From the NCBI GenBank assembly GCA_017881765.1, contig JADGQN010000044.1:1-18046 (forward strand): 18,046 nt of DNA. Direction: 5' to 3'. The notes beneath the pieces are model-generated. The model made no database searches. It worked only from the letters and a program-made list of their open reading frames with translations, and was not told the DNA's origin. Made by a program: the position numbers and the translations under genes. This stretch comes from Syntrophobacterales bacterium (GTDB taxonomy: Bacteria; Desulfobacterota; Syntrophorhabdia; Syntrophorhabdales; WCHB1-27). Shown one piece after another: positions 6,551-12,990 of the stretch (positions are counted from its first letter, which is position 1; each line of letters starts with the position of its first letter).

Positions 6551-8248
6551 TTGACATCGATTGATAAGCTTGGGGAAGTGATAGTCGCCGACGTCCTGGT
6601 CATAGGAGGCGGGATAAGCGGCTTGCTTGCGGCGATCAAAGCAAAGGAAGCTGCAAACGATGTTCTCGTGGTTGATAAGGGTGGAATAGGCTGGGCCGGC
6701 CAGGTGCCTCTTTCCGGAGGCGACTGCGCTTTGATACAGCCGGAAGAGGCACAGGACCATTTCAGGTGGCTCGTGGAGATGGGGGCAAATCTGAACAATC
6801 AAGATTGGACTCACGCTTTTGCCCATGATATGTACGGATGCATCAGGGAAGCCGCGAAGCTCGGGTTACCTTTCTGGATGGCTGACGGAGAATTGGTCGC
6901 CCTTCCTTTCCATAAAAAATACAAAGCGACACACTTTTCGCCAACAAAACTTATGATCAAGCTTCAGCAGGCTGTGATGAAGAAACGCATCAAGACACTC
7001 GACAAAATATTTGTCGCCGATCTGATCAGCAAGGACGGCAGGGTAATCGGTGCCATAGGCTTCGGACTGGTGGACGGGAAAACGTATATCATCAAAGCCG
7101 GGGCCACGGTCATTGCAAATGGTTCCTGCCGTTACTACGCGCAGAGACACTTCTCGGTCAACACGGGCGAAGGAATCGCCATGGCTTATCGCGCAGGGGC
7201 CCATTTGATGAATGCTGAGTTTTCGAATACCTATACGTATGGATTCCAAGGTGACATTAGACGCCGCACGCCCCTCTATCTGTTTTTTGAGAATGTCTTG
7301 GGCGAGAGATTTGTCGAGAGATACTACCCGGAGGTTAAGACGGGCATAAAGTCCGGACAGGAATTCCTCGACTTTTATCGCATAGCCGACGCGATGACCA
7401 AAGAAGTGGAGGCTGGAAGAGGGCCTATCTACATAGATTTCAGGAAACTCACCGATGAGGAGAGGTCAGTGGCTATGCAAAGCGAGACCCTTCCTGCACG
7501 ATTCCAGCCCGCGGGCAGGGGAGAACTGCTGAAGGCTATACGCGAAAAGCTCGGGTTAGACCCGGACAGAGAACGCATAGAGGTGGAATTACAATTCGTC
7601 GGAGGACAGGGTCCCATAAGGATAGACCTGGACTGCAAAACCACAGTGGATGGCCTCTGGGCTGTGGGAGATGCGAGTTCGCTAGGCTCCGGTTACACGG
7701 GTGCGCGTGCATCCGGCACGTTTGGCGGATTCGGCGTGGCCTTCGCCACAGTCAGCGGTCTCAAAGGTGGGCAGAGCGCCGGCAAGGCTGCCGCGGTCTT
7801 CGATCCGATAGGGGTCGACTTCGGCGAAGTAAAAAGGCTGAAAGAGAGGATGCTCGCGCCTCTCGGCCGGCGCGGCGACATCGACGTCAACGAGGTGATC
7901 TACCGGATTCACGAAGCGATGATACCCGTGAAATATAACCTCCATCGGGAGGCCGGCCGGCTAGGGGAAGCGCTGAGCAAGATAGACGGGGCGAGTGCCA
8001 GCCTGGCACGTGTGGGGGCCAAAGACCATCATGAGCTGTCCCGTTATCATCAGGCCCAGAGTATGGCCTTATCCGCGGGATGGACTTTGAGCGCTGCATT
8101 AATGCGTCGGGAGACCCGCGGTACGCAGCATCGCGATGACTATCCTGATAGAGATGACAAGAACTGGCTGAAATGGATCGTGATCAAGGGAGAAGAGGGA
8201 AAGTCGAGGTTCTTTACGGAGCCTGTGCCGCTACGAAAAACCGCTTGA
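6551..8248 (+). CDS. FAD-dependent oxidoreductase, fumarate-reductase / AprA-like flavoprotein
   Basis: A 565-residue cytoplasmic flavoprotein of the FAD_binding_2 type. The ADP-binding Rossmann motif VIGGGISG is at residues 17-24 and VVDKG follows at 40-44. Family blocks are NTGEGIAMAYRAGAHLMNAEF near 204-224, RGPIYIDFRKLTDEE near 290-304 and the C-terminal FAD-site motif LWAVGDASSLGSGYTGARASG near 369-389. The start is a TTG at 6551, chosen because AAAAGGAG lies 9 nt upstream and the Rossmann motif then falls at the usual distance from the N-terminus. The ferredoxin gene upstream is the likely redox partner. The family oxidises or reduces C-C or S-linked bonds (succinate, adenylyl sulfate, steroids, enoyl groups). 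The substrate here is not identifiable, and I do not call it AprA or FrdA. Confidence 0.9.
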   Translation: MTSIDKLGEVIVADVLVIGGGISGLLAAIKAKEAANDVLVVDKGGIGWAGQVPLSGGDCALIQPEEAQDHFRWLVEMGANLNNQDWTHAFAHDMYGCIREAAKLGLPFWMADGELVALPFHKKYKATHFSPTKLMIKLQQAVMKKRIKTLDKIFVADLISKDGRVIGAIGFGLVDGKTYIIKAGATVIANGSCRYYAQRHFSVNTGEGIAMAYRAGAHLMNAEFSNTYTYGFQGDIRRRTPLYLFFENVLGERFVERYYPEVKTGIKSGQEFLDFYRIADAMTKEVEAGRGPIYIDFRKLTDEERSVAMQSETLPARFQPAGRGELLKAIREKLGLDPDRERIEVELQFVGGQGPIRIDLDCKTTVDGLWAVGDASSLGSGYTGARASGTFGGFGVAFATVSGLKGGQSAGKAAAVFDPIGVDFGEVKRLKERMLAPLGRRGDIDVNEVIYRIHEAMIPVKYNLHREAGRLGEALSKIDGASASLARVGAKDHHELSRYHQAQSMALSAGWTLSAALMRRETRGTQHRDDYPDRDDKNWLKWIVIKGEEGKSRFFTEPVPLRKTA

Positions 8249-8310
8249 CAGGATGTTGCGCGTCGGCTGACAATAAAGGGCGCGGCAATAAAACAGCAAT
8301 AGCCCTCTTA

Positions 8311-8471
8311 ATACCGATTTGCATTCACGCGGAGACCGAGGCGGCAGCGAGGAGCCCCACCCGCAAGCGGGTACCCGGGCGTACTCAAATGTACGTCGAG
8401 GAGAGCGATAGCGCAGCATCCGGTAAGGACGCAGCGACAACGAAGGTATACACATGAAGGCGAATCGGTAT
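8311..8471 (+). repeat. Structured leader repeat, copy B
   Basis: A 161-bp member of the leader-repeat family. Its ends are ATACCGATTTGCATTCA and, inverted, TGAAGGCGAATCGGTAT, giving 17-nt terminal repeats with two mismatches. The inner hairpin CGTAC / GTACG is at 8380-8395 with loop TCAAAT, followed by the shared TCGAG; ACAACGAAGGTATAC near the right end is also shared. The middle has diverged and includes a separate ACCCGC / GCGGGT palindrome. It ends 27 nt before the ATG of the DapA-like gene, whose AGGAGGAG lies just outside the element. The rest of the 250-bp spacer (8249-8498) shows nothing further I can name. Confidence 0.8.
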
Positions 8472-8498
8472 CCGGTCCATAAGATAAGGAGGAGTTGA

Positions 8499-9548
8499 AT
8501 GGCCATAGAAGGATGTGGAGTTTCGGCTTTTGTCGTCTGGAGGGATGAAACGTGCTCGGAGATTGATGAGAACGAAACGAGGAAGCACTTCAGAAGGCTC
8601 ATCAACGAGATCAAGGGCTGGGGCTACCTCATGGCCGGAGGCGTCGAGGCAGAGGTAGACACTACAACAAGAGCAGAAAAGAAAAAGATCATTAAAATGG
8701 CGATTGAGGAAGCACGAGACGAGGTCCCGGTCTTTTGTGGCGCCCATGCGGATTCGCTCTGGGAACAAATCGAGATGGCCAAAGATGGCAAAGAACTAGG
8801 CGTAACGGGGGTCTTATGGCATCCCCCCAGTTTTTATCCCGGGTTCACTGCTCCGCAGAATGAAGAATTTATCATTGAGCATCTGAAGCGGTTCGATGAA
8901 GAAGTAAATTTACCCATCGCCGTTTTTGCCATCGCTCCAGGGGGAACAACACAAAACCATAACGTCGTTAGAGCCGAGACATACAAAAAGGCTGCTGACC
9001 AAATCAAAAACATCCAGGCCTGGAAGATATCAGGGGGCAACTTGAATTTTTTTTACAGGGCCCATGAGATCATGAAAGATACGCACGTTAATCTCTGTCC
9101 TGCCGGCAGTTCAGAACCACAGCTCTTTATCACCCACGCAATGGGCTGGGCCAGAGGGGTTTTGAGTGGAGGCTCAAATTTTACCGCCAAGTGGGACAGA
9201 GAGGTGATGGAACAGGCCATGGCAGGAAATATGAACGAGGCACTGGCCCTTGCATCGAGACTGAAATCGATATTTGATGTCGTTTACGGTGCCCTTCCGG
9301 GTATAGAGTATCCGGGTTTCGTGGAGAGGTATAAACTACACGGTTGGCTGGCCGGCTTGATTCCGGAAATGCATATGAGGTATCCTCGGCTACCAAGACC
9401 TGACGTAGAAGTGGAAATGCTCTATCAGGGAATGAAGAAGTCGGGGCTATACGATGGGAAGGTACTCAAGGAAGCCCAGAAAAAGGTGAAGGGGTATGAT
9501 AGGGCAAAGCTGCTAAAAGTGAAACAAAGGGCGCCGGTTTTGCGATAA
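8499..9548 (+). CDS. DapA/NanA superfamily aldolase or lyase
   Basis: A 349-residue protein of the dihydrodipicolinate synthase superfamily, class I Schiff-base TIM barrels that make or break C-C bonds using pyruvate-like keto acids. The Schiff-base lysine is K176 in AWKISGG, and VFCGAHADS near 78-86 is the usual third-strand block. Two features separate it from true DHDPS: the GTTGE phosphate/carboxylate loop is replaced by AGGVEAE at 46-52, and the catalytic tyrosine of the YNxP loop is replaced by FAIAP with F143. At 349 residues it is longer than the usual ~290-300. AAGGAGGAG precedes the ATG. It sits behind leader-repeat copy B and upstream of a tricarboxylate-type transporter. Function is probably lyase or hydratase-aldolase on an imported acid, unproven. 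Confidence 0.85.
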   Translation: MAIEGCGVSAFVVWRDETCSEIDENETRKHFRRLINEIKGWGYLMAGGVEAEVDTTTRAEKKKIIKMAIEEARDEVPVFCGAHADSLWEQIEMAKDGKELGVTGVLWHPPSFYPGFTAPQNEEFIIEHLKRFDEEVNLPIAVFAIAPGGTTQNHNVVRAETYKKAADQIKNIQAWKISGGNLNFFYRAHEIMKDTHVNLCPAGSSEPQLFITHAMGWARGVLSGGSNFTAKWDREVMEQAMAGNMNEALALASRLKSIFDVVYGALPGIEYPGFVERYKLHGWLAGLIPEMHMRYPRLPRPDVEVEMLYQGMKKSGLYDGKVLKEAQKKVKGYDRAKLLKVKQRAPVLR

Positions 9549-9560
9549 GCACCTAAAAAA

Positions 9561-9650
9561 CCGGGTCAAGGGTCAAGGGTCCCGGGTCCAGATAGACACC
9601 AAATAGACGAGAGAGACGAGATAGGCTAATATGGACCAGAGAAACCAGAA
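9561..9650. repeat. Low-complexity intergenic tract (GGGTCAAGGGTCAAGGG and AGACGAGA)
   Basis: The spacer before the first Bug receptor holds GGGTCAAGGGTCAAGGGTCC followed by a purine-rich stretch with repeated AGATAGAC / AGACGAGA words. The first part matches the tracts at 6413 and 12699; the second matches the AGAC-rich palindrome at 14669-14765. No gene is visible here. Confidence 0.5.
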
Positions 9651-9667
9651 CCATGGGAGGAGAAGAC

Positions 9668-10654
9668 ATGAATAAACCCAGAGGTCTCGCATCAACATTG
9701 CTTCTTATGCTGATTGTTTTGGCCACCGCTTTTTGGGCCACGGAAAGCTCATCGTCAGAGACTTACCCCAACAGACCCATCACGGTTGTCCTGGGCACGG
9801 CTCCGGGCAGTATGATGGACAATTTGACACGTGTGATTTCAAAAGCAGCGGAGAAGGAATTGGGCCAGCCTGTCATTGTCGAGAATAGAGCCGGTGCGGG
9901 CGGGGTGATCGCAAAGACTTATGTCCTGAAATCGAAGCCTGACGGCTATACGCTTGGTTCGACTGTCACTAATACGTACATCGTGCAGCCCCAGATGAGA
10001 AAAGTCCCTTATGACCCGTTCAGAGACGTCGTCGACATAATGACCTTTGCTGAATATAACGATGGTATTGCGGTGAAAGCCGATGCCCCATGGAATAGCT
10101 TTGAGGACGTTGTCGCGTACGCAAAGGCCAATCCGGGTAAGTTCACGTACGGTCACCCGGGGTATGGCATGATGCCGCATATCACGATGGAACATATTGC
10201 CATGAAAGAAGGGATAAAATGGCAGCAGGTTCCCTTCAAGAACGGACCGGAGGCAGTGAATGCGACTCTGGGCGGACACGTTAACGCGGCTGTTGCGGGC
10301 TCTTCAGACCTCATTCCCCAGGTGCAGGCGGGAAAACTGAAGCTCCTGGTTATAATAAGCGGTAGCCGTTGGTCGGCGGTGCCGAAGGTTCCTACCATTG
10401 TAGATAAGGGCCACGATTTCTATTTGTTGTCCTATGTGGGTATCTACGGCCCGAAAGGCCTGCCGGAGCCGATCAGGCAAAAGCTCGAAACGGCTTTCAA
10501 GAACGCCATGAAGGACCGTACGTTCCAGGATATGCTGAAGCAGTACACCATAGATGAAGCCTATATGAGTGGCAAGGAATACTCAGAAAAGTGGAAGGCC
10601 CTCTATGCTCCCATGGGAAAGACCCTAAATGCCCTCGGGCTCGTGGAGAAATAG
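9668..10654 (+). CDS. Tripartite tricarboxylate transporter receptor (Bug / TctC family)
   Basis: An exported periplasmic receptor of 328 residues (PF03401). The signal peptide is residues 1 to about 25, with hydrophobic core LLLMLIVLATAFWA. The mature domain starts with YPNRPITVVLGTAPGS near 33-48, and NRAGAGG near 73-79 and SKPDGYTLG near 89-97 are standard family motifs. The ATG at 9668 is favoured because GGGAGGAG lies 5 nt upstream; an in-frame ATG at 9653 would put that Shine-Dalgarno sequence inside the coding region. TctB and TctA follow on the same strand, so this is a complete three-part carboxylate importer. The ligand is unknown. Confidence 0.94.
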   Translation: MNKPRGLASTLLLMLIVLATAFWATESSSSETYPNRPITVVLGTAPGSMMDNLTRVISKAAEKELGQPVIVENRAGAGGVIAKTYVLKSKPDGYTLGSTVTNTYIVQPQMRKVPYDPFRDVVDIMTFAEYNDGIAVKADAPWNSFEDVVAYAKANPGKFTYGHPGYGMMPHITMEHIAMKEGIKWQQVPFKNGPEAVNATLGGHVNAAVAGSSDLIPQVQAGKLKLLVIISGSRWSAVPKVPTIVDKGHDFYLLSYVGIYGPKGLPEPIRQKLETAFKNAMKDRTFQDMLKQYTIDEAYMSGKEYSEKWKALYAPMGKTLNALGLVEK

Positions 10655-10702
10655 ACCCCACGGCGCCGGATGAAGTGACGCTCAGGTGGGACAAAGCGTA
10701 GA

Positions 10703-11182
10703 ATGAAAAAGTATGTCCGGGTAGATGGATTGGTCTGGGTTATCTTAGGAATTGCTATGTGTATCGGGTCAATCCGGCTGCAACTGGGAAGCTTCCATAC
10801 TCCCGGTCCCGGATTCTTGCCTTTTTTGTCCGGCGCCTCGTTAGGGTTTTTCGGGCTTATCCAAATGTTATCAACTCTTTTTGCGGTAGCCAATGAGCAA
10901 CAGCAACAAAACAGTCACGAAGGCCGGATGAAATGGGACTGGAGGAAATCTCTTACCCCGTTCCTGACTCTGATGACCTTGCTTGCCTATATTCTGTTAC
11001 TAGAGCCCCTGGGGTTTGTGCTTACTACGTTCGTGTGCCTATTATTGCTCTTCAAGTTTTCCGAGCCTAAGAGATGGCTGATGCCTTTGATTTTGTCCAG
11101 TGTCACTGCTGTCCTGAGCTACCTCCTTTTTTCCGTCTGGCTTCAGTCTCATTTTCCGAAAGGGCTACTTACATTCTGGTGA
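10703..11182 (+). CDS. tctB: Tripartite tricarboxylate transporter small membrane subunit (TctB)
   Basis: A 159-residue inner-membrane protein. Hydrophobic segments fall near residues 8-27, 38-60, 78-112 (two helices) and 118-145. The TPGPGFLPFLSG block after the first helix is the recognisable TctB (PF07331) feature. The start has only a weak AGGTGGG about 12 nt upstream, so translation may be partly coupled to the receptor gene 48 nt before it. The TGA stop lies 9 nt before the TctA start, supporting co-translation of the two membrane subunits in equal amounts. Confidence 0.9.
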   Translation: MKKYVRVDGLVWVILGIAMCIGSIRLQLGSFHTPGPGFLPFLSGASLGFFGLIQMLSTLFAVANEQQQQNSHEGRMKWDWRKSLTPFLTLMTLLAYILLLEPLGFVLTTFVCLLLLFKFSEPKRWLMPLILSSVTAVLSYLLFSVWLQSHFPKGLLTFW

Positions 11183-11191
11183 GGCACTGCA

Positions 11192-12691
11192 TTGGCCGGT
11201 TTTTTTGAAAATCTTTCATTGGGCTGTCACGTCGCCTTCTCGGTTGCTAACCTCGCGTATTGCTTTATAGGGGTTTTTATCGGGACGCTCATCGGAGTTC
11301 TGCCGGGAATTGGCCCCATAGGGGCTATCTCGATGCTCCTGCCCGTGACTTTCGGCATCAGTCCGGCCTCCGCCATCATCATGCTGGCGGGGATTTACTA
11401 CGGAGCCCAATACGGCGGCTCTACAACGTCCATTCTGGTCAATATTCCGGGAGAAGTCACGTCCGTTGTCACCTGTCTGGACGGATATCAGATGGCCCGT
11501 CAGGGCAGAGCGGGTCCTGCATTGGGCATAGCCGCCTTTGGTTCTTTCATCGCGGGAACGATCGGGACAATAATCCTGATGTTTGTCGCCAAACCTTTGT
11601 CGGAGCTTGGCCTCAGGTTCGGCCCTTCCGAATACTTTTCACTGATTATTCTTGCGCTAGCGCTTTTGAGCTATCTTTCTCATGGCTCTATCATCAAGGC
11701 GATCATCGTGGCCATTCTGGGGATCAGTCTGAGTCAAATTGGAATCGATGCCGTCACGGCCCGGGTAAGATTCACCTTCGGGATACTGGAGCTGCAGGAC
11801 GGTCTGGGATTAGTGCCCGTGGTTATGGGCCTCTTCGGTGTCGGTGAGGTCCTGATAAATCTCGAAGAGTCACTGAATATCGAGGTTTTTCAAGCAAGAA
11901 TCAAGGGGCTACTTCCCAGCGTAAGGGATTGGGCGGACTCTATTGGTGCGATAATCAGGGGATCCTTTTTAGGCTTTTTCCTGGGAATATTGCCTGGTGG
12001 TGGAGCAATTATTGCCACGTTTGCCTCCTATGCTCTGGAAAAGAAACTTTCAAAACATCCTGAAAAGTTCGGCACAGGCGTGATTGAAGGGGTAGCAGGA
12101 CCGGAATCCGCGAACAATGCAGCAAGCTCGGGAGCGTTTATTCCGCTTTTCACGCTGGGGTTTCCTTCTAATGCGATCACGGCTTTACTCCTGGGAGCCT
12201 TGATGATCCATGGTGTGCAGGCTGGTCCATCCTTTATGGATAAACACCCGGACATTTTTTGGGGGACGGTCATCAGCATGTATATTGGAAATGCAATGCT
12301 TGTGATTTTGAATCTTCCCCTGATTGGCCTCTGGGTGAAAATATTGAAGATTCCATACAGGATTCTTTTCCCTCTGTTGCTTCTCCTGTGTATCATCGGC
12401 TCTTACAGCATAAACAATAGCAAGTTTGACGTGCTCATCATGGTTATCTTCGGGGTCATAGGTTACGTCTTTAGAAAAATTGACTATGAGCTTTCGCCGC
12501 TGGTTATAGCATTTGTCCTGGGGCCGATCCTTGAGACTTCCTTGCGACAATCTCTCCTCATATCCGGAGGAGATATCTTTGTATTTTTTAAAAGGCCGAT
12601 TTCAGTGGCATGCCTGGCCATTGCCCTCACGGTCTTGTTGCTGCCTGTCATTTTGCGAGGTAGCCGCCGCCTGAGGGAAAAGATCACGTAG
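11192..12691 (+). CDS. tctA: Tripartite tricarboxylate transporter large permease (TctA)
   Basis: A 499-residue polytopic permease with about 11-12 hydrophobic segments, the transport channel of the TTT system. Signature blocks are GVLPGIGPIGAISMLLPVTF near 35-54, YYGAQYGGSTTSILVNIPGE near 69-88, and GPESANNAASSGAFIPLFTL near 304-323. It starts at TTG (11192); the GGTGAGG that overlaps the TctB stop is the likely ribosome-binding site, with 7 nt spacing. This overlap and the short gap indicate coupling with tctB. It is the last gene of the receptor-tctB-tctA set. Confidence 0.95.
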   Translation: MAGFFENLSLGCHVAFSVANLAYCFIGVFIGTLIGVLPGIGPIGAISMLLPVTFGISPASAIIMLAGIYYGAQYGGSTTSILVNIPGEVTSVVTCLDGYQMARQGRAGPALGIAAFGSFIAGTIGTIILMFVAKPLSELGLRFGPSEYFSLIILALALLSYLSHGSIIKAIIVAILGISLSQIGIDAVTARVRFTFGILELQDGLGLVPVVMGLFGVGEVLINLEESLNIEVFQARIKGLLPSVRDWADSIGAIIRGSFLGFFLGILPGGGAIIATFASYALEKKLSKHPEKFGTGVIEGVAGPESANNAASSGAFIPLFTLGFPSNAITALLLGALMIHGVQAGPSFMDKHPDIFWGTVISMYIGNAMLVILNLPLIGLWVKILKIPYRILFPLLLLLCIIGSYSINNSKFDVLIMVIFGVIGYVFRKIDYELSPLVIAFVLGPILETSLRQSLLISGGDIFVFFKRPISVACLAIALTVLLLPVILRGSRRLREKIT

Positions 12692-12698
12692 AAGATAG

Positions 12699-12771
12699 GG
12701 TCATGGGTCACGGGAAGACCCGATGGACGACCGTCATGCTGCGCCTGACTCGGACGACCGCGCTTCGCGCT
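12699..12771. repeat. Intergenic repeat module, copy 2 (GGGTCA tract plus shared 20-mer)
   Basis: Directly after the tctA stop comes AGGGTCATGGGTCACGGGAAGACC, and GGACGACCGCGCTTCGCGCT lies at 12752-12771. Order and orientation match the module at 6413-6486. Between the 20-mer and leader-repeat copy C (12772-12827) there is an A-rich stretch with no feature I can name. Confidence 0.6.
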
Positions 12772-12827
12772 GGGACGAGGGACGAGAAAAACAAAAAACG
12801 ACGGTAGAGAACTCAAATAAATGACAT

Positions 12828-12978
12828 ATACCAATTTGCATTCAAGATGGACGACCCAGCCTTAGGCCGGGTACCCCGGGCGTGCCGAGGCCTGGGCTAC
12901 GCAGGCGTACCTTGCGGTACGTCGAGTAAGAACAGGCCGACGGGCAACGAAGGTATACGCTTGAAGGCAAATTGGTAT
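12828..12978 (+). repeat. Structured leader repeat, copy C
   Basis: A 151-bp element whose ends, ATACCAATTTGCATTCAAG and inverted CTTGAAGGCAAATTGGTAT, pair over 19 nt with one mismatch. Relative to copy A, the fourth-to-fifth base step changes from CCG to CCA at one end and from CGG to TGG at the other, so pairing is kept. The inner hairpin CGTACC / GGTACG is at 12906-12921 with loop TTGC. It shares long blocks with copy A in the opposite genomic orientation but the same orientation relative to the downstream gene, and ends 12 nt before the hydrolase ATG. Confidence 0.85.
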
Positions 12979-12990
12979 GAGGGGGATGAT

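Noticed and set aside
6551..8248. Calling the ferredoxin/flavoprotein pair adenylylsulfate reductase (AprBA)
   Set aside because: Only general FAD_binding_2 and ferredoxin features are visible; no sat or qmo genes are nearby and the ferredoxin lacks the AprB tail.
8499..9548. Calling the aldolase dapA
   Set aside because: The GTTGE loop and catalytic tyrosine of DHDPS are missing.
1960..12978. Transposon insertions or a CRISPR array
   Set aside because: The three elements are kilobases apart, have no transposase and no visible target-site duplication, and lack spacer-repeat periodicity.
12847..12990. N-terminal extension of the CocE-like hydrolase (48 extra codons from the ATG at 12847)
   Set aside because: The extension is the inner part of leader-repeat copy C, has no ribosome-binding site and no family similarity; the ATG at 12991 has a good one.
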